Shown here: piece after piece, positions 1 through 6,777 of the stretch
Layout: each line of letters begins with the position of its first letter
Numbering within the stretch: position 1 is the stretch's first letter
Origin: Candidatus Sumerlaeota bacterium
GTDB lineage: Bacteria > Sumerlaeota > Sumerlaeia > JADFCT01
Length of the DNA: 8,653 nt
NCBI GenBank assembly: GCA_026398575.1
Contig: JAPLSP010000546.1
Coordinates: 1-8,653 of the forward strand
Direction: 5' to 3'
Notes under the pieces: model-generated
Database searches by the model: none
What the model was told of the DNA's origin: nothing
Seen by the model: only the letters and a program-made list of their open reading frames with translations
Made by a program: the position numbers and the translations under genes

Positions 1-1
1 G

Positions 2-1648
2 AGCGCGCGCGAAAACTCCCGCATGGCCGAGAGAGAGACGCCGCAAATCCAGCGCAATGATCTTGCGGCGACCGCTCTGGCGCTGCGCGACTATGGCGTA
101 AGGGACTTGGAGCGCTTCCAATGGTTCGAGCCGCCGCGCCCGGACTCGCGCGCGCGGGCCGAACGGCTGCTCGCCATGTTGGGCGCTACGGATGAGCGCG
201 GCGCGCTGACGCAGATCGGACGCCATCTCGCCGCGCTGCCATTGCATCCGCGCTTGGGGCGCTTGCTGGCGGCGGGAATCAAAGCTGGATTAGCGCTTGA
301 AGCGGCGACGATGGCTGCGCTGCTTTCGGAACGCGACATCCTTTCCGAGCCTCACGCCGCGCGCCGCCGCCCGGCTGAGTGGGAAGGCGAATCGGATATG
401 CTGGACCGGTTGGAACTGATCGAAAACGGATCGGCAGCCGAGGGCCTCGACCCGCAAGCGCTGCGCGCCGTAGAGCGCATCCGGGACGAGCTAATGGAAA
501 TTTCCAAACGAATGCCCAAAGAAAGCACGACGCTCCTTCACGAAAAAAAATCTAGCGCCCTCAAAAAACAAAGCCCGCATCGCTCCGTGTCAGTCCGTGC
601 CAGTCCGTGTCAGTCCGTGCCCGTCCGTGTCCGTCCACAAAGCCTCCTCCGCCTGCTGCTCCATGCCTATCCAGACCGCGTGACGGTGCGGCGCGCGAAC
701 GATCCATCGCGCGGCGTGATGGTGGGCGGGCGCGGCGTCATCCTGGAGCCGTCATCCGTCGTGCGCAAGGCACCGCTGTTCCTGAGCATTGATCCGCGCG
801 ACGTCCCTACGCCCGCCGGACAACGTGGCGCCGCAGGAGAGTCGCGCGTCAGCCTCGCCAGCGCCATCGAGGAAGAATGGCTGGAGGAAATCTTCCCGCA
901 TCTCTACGAACGGCGCGACACCTGCCGTTTCGATCCGGAAAAAGAAAAAGTTCTGGGGATGCAGCAGGTGTTCTTTGCAGGACTGCTGATTCGCGAAGAC
1001 GCCACCGGCGCAGGGAAAGATCGCGAGTCCGCCGCTGTCGCGCTGTTCGAGTATCTTCGCCGGAATGTCGTCGCGTTTTTTCAGGAGGATCAACGCGCCG
1101 CCGCGTTTCTTGCTCGCATTCGTTTCCTGCGGAAATACATGCCCGAACTGAATCTGCCAGACTTCGATACGCCGGCATTGGAAAAAATCCTGCATGAAGC
1201 ATGCGAAGGATGCGCCACGGTAGCTCAGGCGCGCGAACGCGCCGCTCGCCGCCTGATCGAGCATGGCATGACCTGGAAGCAGCGCGCCACCCTTGATGAG
1301 CACGCGCCCGAGACCATCACGGTTCCCAGCGGAAGCCGCATCCGCCTGAATTATCTCGATCCGGCGAATCCGCAAGGTGCCGCGCCGCCGATCCTGGCTG
1401 TGAGATTGCAGGAGATGTTTGGCCTGGCCGAAACGCCGCGCATTGCCGCAGGACGCGCGCCCGTGACGCTGCATCTCCTGGGGCCCAACTTCCGCCCCAT
1501 GCAAATCACATCCGACCTGAAAAATTTCTGGAACACCACTTATGCCGAGGTTCGCAAACAACTGCGCGCGCGCTATCCCCGCCACCCCTGGCCCGAAGAC
1601 CCCTGGAATGCGCCGCCAGTCTCCGTCGGCCGCAGGAAGCGACGGTAA
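2..1648 (+). CDS. hrpB: ATP-dependent helicase HrpB, C-terminal part (5' truncated by window edge)
   Basis: The reading frame is open to the left edge (from base 2), so the ATG at 23 is an internal Met and the RecA-like motor domains lie outside the window. Residues are counted from that Met. Residues 6-110 are the helicase-associated HA2 region: QRNDLAATALAL, then ERLLAMLGA, TQIGRHLAALPLHPRLGRLL and ALLSERDIL. After a linker comes the HrpB C-terminal region: LLLHAYPDRVTVRR at 211-224, GGRGVIL near 235 and, at the end, RLQEMFGLAETPRIAAGR, LHLLGPNFRPMQITSDL, FW-TTYAEVRK and RYPRHPWPEDP, which is the family signature tail. HrpB proteins are DEAH-box superfamily 2 helicases, cytoplasmic, with a poorly defined RNA-related role. 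The linker at about residues 162-207 is longer than usual and is partly encoded by a 10-bp tandem repeat (581-636). The gene ends in TAA followed by a repeat array, with no obvious operon partner. Confidence 0.93.
   Translation, partial: SARENSRMAERETPQIQRNDLAATALALRDYGVRDLERFQWFEPPRPDSRARAERLLAMLGATDERGALTQIGRHLAALPLHPRLGRLLAAGIKAGLALEAATMAALLSERDILSEPHAARRRPAEWEGESDMLDRLELIENGSAAEGLDPQALRAVERIRDELMEISKRMPKESTTLLHEKKSSALKKQSPHRSVSVRASPCQSVPVRVRPQSLLRLLLHAYPDRVTVRRANDPSRGVMVGGRGVILEPSSVVRKAPLFLSIDPRDVPTPAGQRGAAGESRVSLASAIEEEWLEEIFPHLYERRDTCRFDPEKEKVLGMQQVFFAGLLIREDATGAGKDRESAAVALFEYLRRNVVAFFQEDQRAAAFLARIRFLRKYMPELNLPDFDTPALEKILHEACEGCATVAQARERAARRLIEHGMTWKQRATLDEHAPETITVPSGSRIRLNYLDPANPQGAAPPILAVRLQEMFGLAETPRIAAGRAPVTLHLLGPNFRPMQITSDLKNFWNTTYAEVRKQLRARYPRHPWPEDPWNAPPVSVGRRKRR
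581..636 (+). repeat. 10-bp tandem repeat (cagtccgtgt/c) inside hrpB
   Basis: About five and a half head-to-tail copies of a 10-bp unit, consensus c-a/c-g-t-c-c-g-t-g-t/c, run from 581 to 636. Copies differ mainly at the second and last bases. Since 10 is not a multiple of 3, the frame repeats only every 30 bp, giving the Ser/Val/Arg/Pro-rich stretch at residues 187-206 of the truncated frame. The tract is preceded by A-rich sequence (an A8 run at 543-550, another A run near 563) unlike the GC-rich flanks. No stop is introduced, so the helicase appears intact across it. Confidence 0.85.
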
Positions 1649-1665
1649 GATAATTATAACCGCCG

Positions 1666-1777
1666 GAGACAGGATAGCTATGAGACAGGATAAATTAGAG
1701 ACAGGATGGATTAGAGACAGGATGGATTAGAGACAGGATGGATTAGAGACAGGCTGGATTAGAGACAGGATATATTT
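1666..1777 (+). repeat. 16-bp tandem repeat array, seven units
   Basis: Seven contiguous 16-bp units, consensus gagacaggatggatta, start 17 bp after the hrpB stop codon. Unit starts are 1666, 1682, 1698, 1714, 1730, 1746 and 1762. Units 3, 4 and 5 are identical; unit 2 reads ...ataaatta, unit 6 has a c in place of a (aggctgg), and the first and last units are degenerate at their 3' ends. There are no spacers between units, so this is not a CRISPR array. It forms the left arm of a large inverted structure with 1794-1855. Confidence 0.93.
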
Positions 1778-1793
1778 TCCCCGACTCCGGCCC

Positions 1794-1855
1794 TAATTGA
1801 TCCAGTCTCTAATCCATCCTGTCTCTAATTTATCCTGTCTCTAATACATCCTGAC
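1794..1855 (-). repeat. Inverted copy of the 16-bp array
   Basis: Three full units and one partial unit of the same 16-bp word lie in reverse orientation (taatccatcctgtctc and variants). Read as reverse complement, the units at 1826-1841 and 1810-1825 match 1682-1697 and 1698-1713 exactly, including the variant unit ending ataaatta; the unit at 1794-1809 matches 1714-1729 with three differences. The two arms can therefore pair over 48 bp with 45 matches, enclosing 1730-1793. The central spacer, 1778-1793, is rich in c and holds ccccgactccggccc. In RNA this would be a long hairpin downstream of hrpB; there is no terminal U tract. Confidence 0.9.
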
Positions 1856-2076
1856 AAAATATCCTCATCCTTCTCAGTCGTAGTCCCAAATACTGGATAG
1901 AGTAAGATATTGTCTGCAAATTTGATTTCCAATGGGCGCCGCTTTAGCTATGAGGCGCGCCGCGCTTGACAACGGTGACGCGAGGCGCCTATCCTTCACA
2001 AGTCGTTCAATAGCTTGTCGCCTTTAGCGCAAGCAGATGGGGCAAGAACCCGTTTAGTAGCCGGAAGGAGGAAATC
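1856..2076 (+). other. Gene-free stretch with promoter and leader
   Basis: This is the rest of the 428-bp gap between hrpB (stop 1648) and the next gene. It contains no credible ORF. Positions 1935-1962 are GC-rich with ggcgcc and ggcgcgcc palindromes just upstream of a -35 box, possible but unproven operator material. The likely transcribed leader (about 2002-2076) can form small stems: acaag with cttgt at about 1997-2017, and ggg-caagaa-ccc at about 2040-2051. I compared the leader by eye with common riboswitch cores and recognise none. Confidence 0.5.
1966..1995 (+). promoter_or_regulatory. Sigma70-type promoter, TTGACA-18-TATCCT
   Basis: A perfect -35 hexamer TTGACA (1966-1971) is separated by 18 bp from TATCCT (1990-1995), a 4/6 match to TATAAT. 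Transcription would start near 2002, leaving a leader of about 75 nt before the ATG at 2077. This is the best promoter match in the window and sits correctly for the 95-aa membrane protein and the epimerase downstream. It rests on hexamers only. Confidence 0.6.
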
Positions 2077-2364
2077 ATGCGCATGCAACAAGCTGTCTCC
2101 GCCATTCTGTTCCTTCTATGCATGGGAATGTGGCTCCTGATGTTTTATCTGATTTATGCCTTGCCCTTGAAAGAAGCGGCTTGGAAGGATCAAAGTATGC
2201 AGCTTCCCCTTTATCTACAAATGCTCATAACAACCGGCCGCTTCGCTCAAACTTACTGGATACTTGTTTTTCCACCTCTGTTCCTGGTAACCGCCGGTTT
2301 TGTGGCCTGGTTTCTGTTGGCTTCTTTCGCTCGGAAAAAGAATCAGATCAATTCATCAATATAA
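2077..2364 (+). CDS. Small two-helix inner-membrane protein of unknown function (95 aa)
   Basis: The start is well supported: AAGGAGG at 2065-2071 is five bases before the ATG, and a good promoter lies upstream. Two hydrophobic segments are visible, about residues 7-29 (AILFLLCMGMWLLMFYLIYA) and about 60-83 (YWILVFPPLFLVTAGFVAWFLL), with a basic C-terminus ARKKNQ that suggests a cytoplasmic tail. The loop between them includes LPLYLQMLITTGRFAQTYW. That resembles in outline the LP-x-T-x-x-L-x-x-S-x-F...YW segment before a transmembrane helix in GspF/PilC-type secretion proteins, but the protein is far too short to be one; I treat this as a weak hint only. The gene sits 39 bp upstream of the epimerase gene and probably shares its transcript. 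Confidence 0.75.
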   Translation: MRMQQAVSAILFLLCMGMWLLMFYLIYALPLKEAAWKDQSMQLPLYLQMLITTGRFAQTYWILVFPPLFLVTAGFVAWFLLASFARKKNQINSSI

Positions 2365-2403
2365 TAGCCAGTACGCTAAAACATACAAGAAAGGAAAACT
2401 CCA

Positions 2404-3828
2404 ATGAGAAGCATTCTTATCGCGCTTTTCGAAATGCCGCGCCTCAACTTCACCTGGGCAATGCTTATCCCTTCGATTTGCCTGTTCGCCTCCTGCCAGA
2501 CGACATCATCCAAAGCGCTTCAAAAATCCGGCCCGCCTGAGACTGCCTCCACAGCCGAAAAGATTCGCGTTACCCCGGCAGCGGCGGCGGCAGCGGCGCA
2601 GATCGCCTCGGAGATGGAAACGCATTTCCGCAAGGGATCGCTCGATATCTGGTTCCCGCGAATCGTGGACAAGGAATGCGGCGGCTTTTTGTGCGATTTC
2701 GATTATCAATGGCAACCTTCCGGCGCGCAAAACAAGATGATCGTCTTTCAGGCGCGCCAAACGTGGCTCGCTTCCAAAGCCGCGCTCCTCTATCCAAAAA
2801 ATGAAGACCTGCCCGCCGCCGCCGGCCATGGCTTCCGCTTTCTGCGTGACGTGATGTGGGACAACAAGCAGGGCGGATTTTATTGGGTGTTGGATCGCGG
2901 CGGCTGGCCGACGGCGAATACCAAGAGCGTCAAACACGCCTACGGGATCAGCTTCGGAATCTATGGTTGCGCAGCCTATCACCATCTCACCCATTCGCAT
3001 GAATCCCTCGAACTTGGGGTAAAGGCCTTCCGCTGGCTGGACGAATATGGCCACGACACCGAGCATGGCGGCTACTTCGAATACTTCGACCGCGATGGAA
3101 AGATAATCCTCGACAAAAAATCGAATCCCACCGGCGGCGCCAGCGACATGGTCGGAAATCGCTTCGGCTATAAAAGCATGAACACGCACATTCACCTGCT
3201 CGAAGCCTTCACGGAACTCTATAAAGAATGGCCCGATCCCATCCTTCGCAAGCGCTTGAAGGAAATATTCCTGATCGTCCGCGACAAGATCACCGTGGCG
3301 CCGGGCGCGATGCATCTCTTCTTCCATGCCGATTGGACGCCCGTTCCCGACCATGACTCCTATGGCCATGACGTCGAAACCGCGTATCTGCTGATCGAAG
3401 CCGCCGAGGCGCTGGGGATGGCGGACGACGCGCGCACGGAGCAGGTCGCCAAGTCGCTGGTGGACCACGCGCTCGATTGCGCCTGGGACAGCGAGAAGGG
3501 CGGCCTTCGCGACGGCGGCTCGACGTTCGGCACGATCTTCAACAAGGATAAAGTCTGGTGGGTGCAGGCCGAGATGATGAATGCGCTGCTGCTCATGGCC
3601 GTGCGCTATCCGAACGATCCGCGCGGCTATTTCGATCTTTTCCGAAAAGAATGGAGTTATATCCAGACCTGGATGATTGACGCGAAAAACGGCGAATGGT
3701 ATTCGTCCGGTCTGGACGCGGGCGGCAATGAGCGCGGCGCCAAGTCCAGCGGCTGGAAATGCGGCTATCACAATGGCCGCGCGCTGATGAATTGCATCCG
3801 CACGCTGCGCGCGATGGAATCCAAGTGA
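2404..3828 (+). CDS. AGE-family (cellobiose 2-epimerase-like) sugar epimerase, predicted lipoprotein
   Basis: A 474-aa protein of the N-acylglucosamine 2-epimerase family, an (alpha/alpha)6-barrel. Visible motifs in order: GGFLCDFD (93-100), RQTW (118-121), HAYGISFGIYG (178-188), HGGYFEYFD (221-229), NTHIHLLEAF (260-269), YGHDVETAYLLIEAAEALG (320-338), WWVQAE (385-390) and WKCGYHNGRA (451-460). The YGHD-hydrophobic-E motif is typical of cellobiose 2-epimerases, which epimerize the reducing-end glucose of a disaccharide to mannose. His262/264, His322 and His456 have spacing like the catalytic histidines of that group (inference). An N-terminal hydrophobic segment ends in LFASC (27-31), a plausible lipobox with Cys31, so the enzyme is probably exported and lipidated; characterized relatives are usually cytoplasmic and about 400 aa. 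Residues 59-65 are a poly-Ala run. AGAAAGGA at 2388-2395 supports the ATG at 2404; Met11 is an alternative start lacking a clear ribosome site. Actual sugar specificity is unknown. Confidence 0.87.
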   Translation: MRSILIALFEMPRLNFTWAMLIPSICLFASCQTTSSKALQKSGPPETASTAEKIRVTPAAAAAAAQIASEMETHFRKGSLDIWFPRIVDKECGGFLCDFDYQWQPSGAQNKMIVFQARQTWLASKAALLYPKNEDLPAAAGHGFRFLRDVMWDNKQGGFYWVLDRGGWPTANTKSVKHAYGISFGIYGCAAYHHLTHSHESLELGVKAFRWLDEYGHDTEHGGYFEYFDRDGKIILDKKSNPTGGASDMVGNRFGYKSMNTHIHLLEAFTELYKEWPDPILRKRLKEIFLIVRDKITVAPGAMHLFFHADWTPVPDHDSYGHDVETAYLLIEAAEALGMADDARTEQVAKSLVDHALDCAWDSEKGGLRDGGSTFGTIFNKDKVWWVQAEMMNALLLMAVRYPNDPRGYFDLFRKEWSYIQTWMIDAKNGEWYSSGLDAGGNERGAKSSGWKCGYHNGRALMNCIRTLRAMESK

Positions 3829-3856
3829 CAAAATAATGGAAGACAAAATAGTTATT
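3827..3856 (+). repeat. Degenerate 15-bp direct repeat at the epimerase stop codon
   Basis: Two adjacent 15-base units, gacaaaataatggaa (3827-3841) and gacaaaatagttatt (3842-3856), share their first nine bases. The first overlaps the TGA stop of the epimerase gene. An 11-base near-repeat, ttattccatgc then ttattccaaat, follows from 3852. The 6-bp inverted pair atggaa (3836-3841) and ttccat (3855-3860) could form a weak stem. It looks like a decayed version of the short-word arrays seen elsewhere in the window. Confidence 0.55.
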
Positions 3857-3877
3857 CCATGCTTATTCCAAATGCAA

Positions 3878-3915
3878 CCGCTTATGACCAGTCCGCTTAT
3901 GACCAGTCCGCTTAT
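3878..3915 (+). repeat. 15-bp tandem repeat (gaccagtccgcttat), two full copies plus a partial
   Basis: Two identical contiguous copies lie at 3886-3900 and 3901-3915, preceded by ccgcttat at 3878-3885, which is the 3' half of a third copy. There is no inverted partner nearby. A 62-codon frame starting at ATG 3859 crosses the array, but it has no ribosome site and its protein is mostly repeat translation, so I do not call it a gene. Confidence 0.8.
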
Positions 3916-3947
3916 CACGCTAGTATTGAATGGCGCCTGCAGACACC

Positions 3948-3990
3948 CCTGCTAAAGCAGGATGCAAAGAGGAGCCAGCTGAAGCCGGCT
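3948..3990 (+). other. Two small stem-loops in the epimerase-propeller gap
   Basis: The first is a perfect 6-bp stem, cctgct-aa-agcagg (3948-3961). The second is a 7-bp stem agccagc-tgaa-gccggct (3973-3990) with one A-C mismatch. They lie between the epimerase stop and the ribosome site of the propeller gene. Neither has a U tract, so intrinsic termination is not supported; RNA processing or a remnant of a dispersed hairpin repeat are alternatives. Confidence 0.5.
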
Positions 3991-4055
3991 AACTCAGTTG
4001 CCGCCTTGCTGTATTACCCGTTATCTTTACATTTCGAGGATCACTAAGCTCATTC

Positions 4056-4061
4056 TGGAGG
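4056..4061 (+). promoter_or_regulatory. Ribosome binding site deciding the propeller start
   Basis: TGGAGG ends seven bases before the ATG at 4069 but only three before a competing ATG at 4065. The 4065 start is in another frame, so spacing and frame together select 4069. Confidence 0.75.
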
Positions 4062-4068
4062 TTTATGA

Positions 4069-5439
4069 ATGCGTGTTTCGTCCGGTATCGCGAAGGCAAT
4101 TCTTCTGGCGGCTGCCCTATTTGCAGATCGAAACTCTGATGCCGCCTCATCCCTAGATGCAAACAACTGGCCGCAATTCCGCGGGTGGGACGCGCGGGGG
4201 ATCGCCGCCAATCCGAACCTGCCCGATCGCTGGTCCGCTACCGACAACGCCGCATGGAAAACGGAAATTCCGGGACGAGGCTGGTCGTCGCCGATTGTAT
4301 GGGGCAATCACATATTCCTGACAACGGCCGTGAATCTGGGCGCGATGGAACCGCCCAAGAAAGGCCTCTACATCGGAGGCGAGCGCTTTGCCCCACCCGC
4401 TTCAAAGATGGAATGGAAGACACTCTGCCTCGATCTGCTTTCCGGCAAGCTGCTATGGGAAGCGCTTGCGCATCAAGGGCCGCCGCCCGGGCCGATTCAT
4501 ATCAAGAACAGTTATGCGTCGGAAACGCCCGTCACCGATGGCGAGCGCGTGTACGCGATGTTTGGCAACGTGGGCGTTTTCTGCTACGATATGGAAGGCC
4601 ATGAAGTGTGGCATAAAACATTCAAGCCTTATGCGACGCGCTACGGCTGGGGTCCGTCCGCTTCGCCTGCGCTGCACGGCGACCGCCTCTTTATCCTCAA
4701 CGACAATGAGGAGAAGTCATATCTCATGGCGCTCGACACGCGCACGGGCAAGGAAATCTGGCGCATGGATCGCGACGAAAAAAGCAACTGGGCGTCGCCG
4801 TTCGTTTGGGAGACCGCGCAGCGCGCCGAGATCATCACGCCGGGCTCGCGCAAGACACTCGCCTACGACCTTGACGGGAAACTGCTTTGGTCGCTCAAGG
4901 GCATGTCGGGCATCACCATCGCGACGCCGTATGCGGACCAGGACTTGCTGTATTTGAGTTCGGGATATGTCGGCGACAAGAACAAGCCTCTCTATGCGAT
5001 CCGGCCAGGCGCATCCGGCGACATTTCGCTCCAAACCAGCCAAACGAGCAGCGCCGCCATCGCCTGGCGCAATCCAAATGCGGCGCCCTATAACCCAACG
5101 ACGCTGGTCTATGACGGGCGGCTCTATGTGCTTTATGATCGCGGCCTGCTGAGCGCCTTCAACGCGAAGACCGGAGCGCCGCTTTATGAGCGCGCGCAAC
5201 TGCCGAAGGGCCTGCATTTCACGGCGTCTCCGTGGGCATATAACGGCCTTGTGTTTTGCCTGAATGAAGACGGCCTGACGTTCGTCGTCAAGGCGGGCGA
5301 TCAGTTCGAGCTGCTGCGCACGAATCCACTGTCAGCCGACGACATGGGCATGGCCACGCCTGCCATTTCCGGCGACCGCCTGCTCATCAGGACCTCCGCC
5401 CGGATTTATTGCATTCGAAAGCCATCCCCCACTCCATGA
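4069..5439 (+). CDS. Secreted PQQ-like beta-propeller protein
   Basis: A 456-aa protein of the PQQ-binding-like (BamB/quinoprotein-type) beta-propeller class. Residues 1-25 form a signal peptide (basic start, AKAILLAAALFA core, cleavage likely after SDA). The mature protein opens with NNWPQFRGWDARGIA and RWSATDNAAWKTEIPGRGWSSPIVWG, a hallmark N-terminus of this group in Planctomycetota/Verrucomicrobiota genomes. Propeller repeats are visible as D-x-x-x-G-K/E-x-x-W elements: LDLLSGKLLW (121-130), YDMEGHEVW (173-181), LDTRTGKEIW (222-231), YDLDGKLLW (266-274) and AFNAKTGAPLY (363-373). No dehydrogenase catalytic motif is evident, so it is more likely a binding or scaffold protein than an enzyme; ligand unknown. 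Its TGA overlaps the ATG of the following lyase gene (ATGA at 5436-5439), implying translational coupling and a shared job. Confidence 0.88.
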   Translation: MRVSSGIAKAILLAAALFADRNSDAASSLDANNWPQFRGWDARGIAANPNLPDRWSATDNAAWKTEIPGRGWSSPIVWGNHIFLTTAVNLGAMEPPKKGLYIGGERFAPPASKMEWKTLCLDLLSGKLLWEALAHQGPPPGPIHIKNSYASETPVTDGERVYAMFGNVGVFCYDMEGHEVWHKTFKPYATRYGWGPSASPALHGDRLFILNDNEEKSYLMALDTRTGKEIWRMDRDEKSNWASPFVWETAQRAEIITPGSRKTLAYDLDGKLLWSLKGMSGITIATPYADQDLLYLSSGYVGDKNKPLYAIRPGASGDISLQTSQTSSAAIAWRNPNAAPYNPTTLVYDGRLYVLYDRGLLSAFNAKTGAPLYERAQLPKGLHFTASPWAYNGLVFCLNEDGLTFVVKAGDQFELLRTNPLSADDMGMATPAISGDRLLIRTSARIYCIRKPSPTP

Positions 5440-6635
5440 AACAATTCTGCATCAAACAATCTCGCATGAAACAAAACCTGATGCTCATATTAGCCGCAGC
5501 GGCATGGTTCGTCTGCTTCGCCTCAGCCGCAAAGGCGCAAGCGCCCGCCCTGGCAAAAACGCCCGCCCCAGCTTTCATTCATCCCGGCATGCTTCACAAT
5601 CTGGATGATTTGAATTTCATGAAGCGGAAAGTTGAGGCGCGCGAGCAGCCGTGGTTGGCCGCCTGGGATAAGATGCGGCAGGAAAAAATCGCCAAGCTGG
5701 ATTGGACGCCCAAGCCCGTGGCGCAGGTGGTGCGCGGTCCGTACAACAATCCGGACATCGGTAGTTCGGCGCTGATGCGCGATTCGGCGGCCGCTTATTG
5801 CCATGCGCTGCAGTGGCACATCACCGGCGACAAGGCCCACGCGCGCAAAGCCATCGAAATCCTCAACGCCTGGTCTGCCACGCTCAAATCCATCGAAGGC
5901 AGCGATCAGAAACTTCTGGCCGGCATCACGGCGTATAAATTCTGCAACGCCGCCGAGATCATCCGCTCCACCAGCGACGAATGGACGGCGGCGGACGTGG
6001 CGCGATTCAAGAACATGCTGCTCAATGTCTTCCATCCGCTGATCAAGGACTTCAAGCCGGAGGCCAATGGCAACTGGGACGCCTCGATGATCCTCTCGAT
6101 GCTGTGCATCGGCATCTTCTGCGATGACCGCGCCATGTTCGACCGCGCCGTGGATTATTTCCTGAACGGAAAAGGCAAAGGCGCCATCACCCACTACGTC
6201 TTCGCGACGGGACAATGCCAGGAAAGCACGCGCGATCAGCAGCACACGCAGTTGGGGCTTGGCATGCTGGCCGCCGCTTGCGAAGTGGCATGGAAACAAA
6301 AAGTTGATCTTTATGGCGCCGCCGACAACCGCCTGGCGCTGGGATTCGAATACACGGCGAAATACAACCTCGGGCTGGATGTGCCATGCCAGGGAAAAAT
6401 CTCGCCCGACGGCCGCGGCAAATTCCGTCCGATCTATGAAAAAGTGTACCAGCATTATGCGATCGAAAAAGGCCTGCCGATGCCATACACGAAGCAAGTG
6501 ATCGAAAAAATCCGTCCCGAAGGCTGGAGCCCCGATCATGAGTCATGGGGAACGCTGACGTGCTATAAAGGCCCGAGCGCCAGCGTTAGCGCGGCGCCTG
6601 CGCCCAAGCCCGCCGCCCTTCCGCAAAAGCAGTGA
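5436..6635 (+). CDS. Secreted alginate-lyase-family polysaccharide lyase (Pfam Alginate_lyase type)
   Basis: Starting at ATG 5436 the protein has 399 aa; its start overlaps the propeller stop as ATGA, the main reason for this choice. The frame extends to a TTG at 5409, and ATG 5466 is another option giving a more standard signal peptide; none has a clear Shine-Dalgarno sequence. A hydrophobic segment LMLILAAAAWFVCFASA ends in AKA-Q, a signal peptidase I site. The mature part starts with FIHPGMLHNLDDLNFMKRKV and contains PWLAAW, AAYCHALQWHITGD, ANGNWDAS (210-217) and ESTRDQQHTQLGLGML (263-278), then FRPIYEKVYQHY and DHESWGTLTCY. The NWD and RDQQH blocks match the alpha-toroid alginate lyase domain, whose members cleave uronate polymers such as alginate or glucuronan by beta-elimination. 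Asn, His and Arg in these blocks are candidate active-site residues. The Ala/Pro-rich tail (about 380-399) looks disordered. Substrate not determinable here. Confidence 0.85.
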   Translation: MKQFCIKQSRMKQNLMLILAAAAWFVCFASAAKAQAPALAKTPAPAFIHPGMLHNLDDLNFMKRKVEAREQPWLAAWDKMRQEKIAKLDWTPKPVAQVVRGPYNNPDIGSSALMRDSAAAYCHALQWHITGDKAHARKAIEILNAWSATLKSIEGSDQKLLAGITAYKFCNAAEIIRSTSDEWTAADVARFKNMLLNVFHPLIKDFKPEANGNWDASMILSMLCIGIFCDDRAMFDRAVDYFLNGKGKGAITHYVFATGQCQESTRDQQHTQLGLGMLAAACEVAWKQKVDLYGAADNRLALGFEYTAKYNLGLDVPCQGKISPDGRGKFRPIYEKVYQHYAIEKGLPMPYTKQVIEKIRPEGWSPDHESWGTLTCYKGPSASVSAAPAPKPAALPQKQ

Positions 6636-6766
6636 ATTGCAAGCTGTGCCGTTTTTCAGTTCATGATTAATTTTTTCTTCCGGCCTTTCAGTATGGTATA
6701 TTTCTGAAGGGACTTTTCGCCAATAGCTATACAATTCATAATAGAGATCAAAGTTGCAGCAGGAGC

Positions 6767-6773
6767 GGGAGGG
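6767..6773 (+). promoter_or_regulatory. Ribosome binding site deciding the start at 6778
   Basis: GGGAGGG lies four bases before ATG 6778, with a second purine block AGGAG at 6761-6765. The frame also extends upstream to a TTG at 6754, but both purine blocks would then be inside the coding region and nothing comparable precedes the TTG. A -10-like CATAAT (6737-6742) lies upstream, without a convincing -35 box. Confidence 0.6.
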
Positions 6774-6777
6774 AAAA

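Noticed and set aside
1666..1855. CRISPR array
   Set aside because: The 16-bp units are contiguous with no unique spacers, occur in both orientations, and no cas gene is present.
2002..2076. Riboswitch in the leader of the 95-aa gene
   Set aside because: Small stems are possible, but the conserved cores of the c-di-GMP, cobalamin, SAH and ZTP classes are not present by eye.
2506..3918. Long antisense ORF of 470 aa opposite the epimerase gene
   Set aside because: It mirrors the GC-rich coding pattern of the epimerase gene, has no recognisable domain or ribosome site, and the sense strand has clear family motifs. The same applies to antisense frames at 752-1585, 5523-6539 and 7549-8184.
3859..4047. 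62-codon ORF in the epimerase-propeller gap
   Set aside because: Its start has no ribosome site, and much of the protein is translation of a 15-bp repeat (AYDQS units), so it is most likely chance.
5409..5435. TTG start extending the lyase by nine residues
   Set aside because: No ribosome site precedes it, and the ATG at 5436 overlaps the upstream stop as ATGA, a common coupling arrangement.
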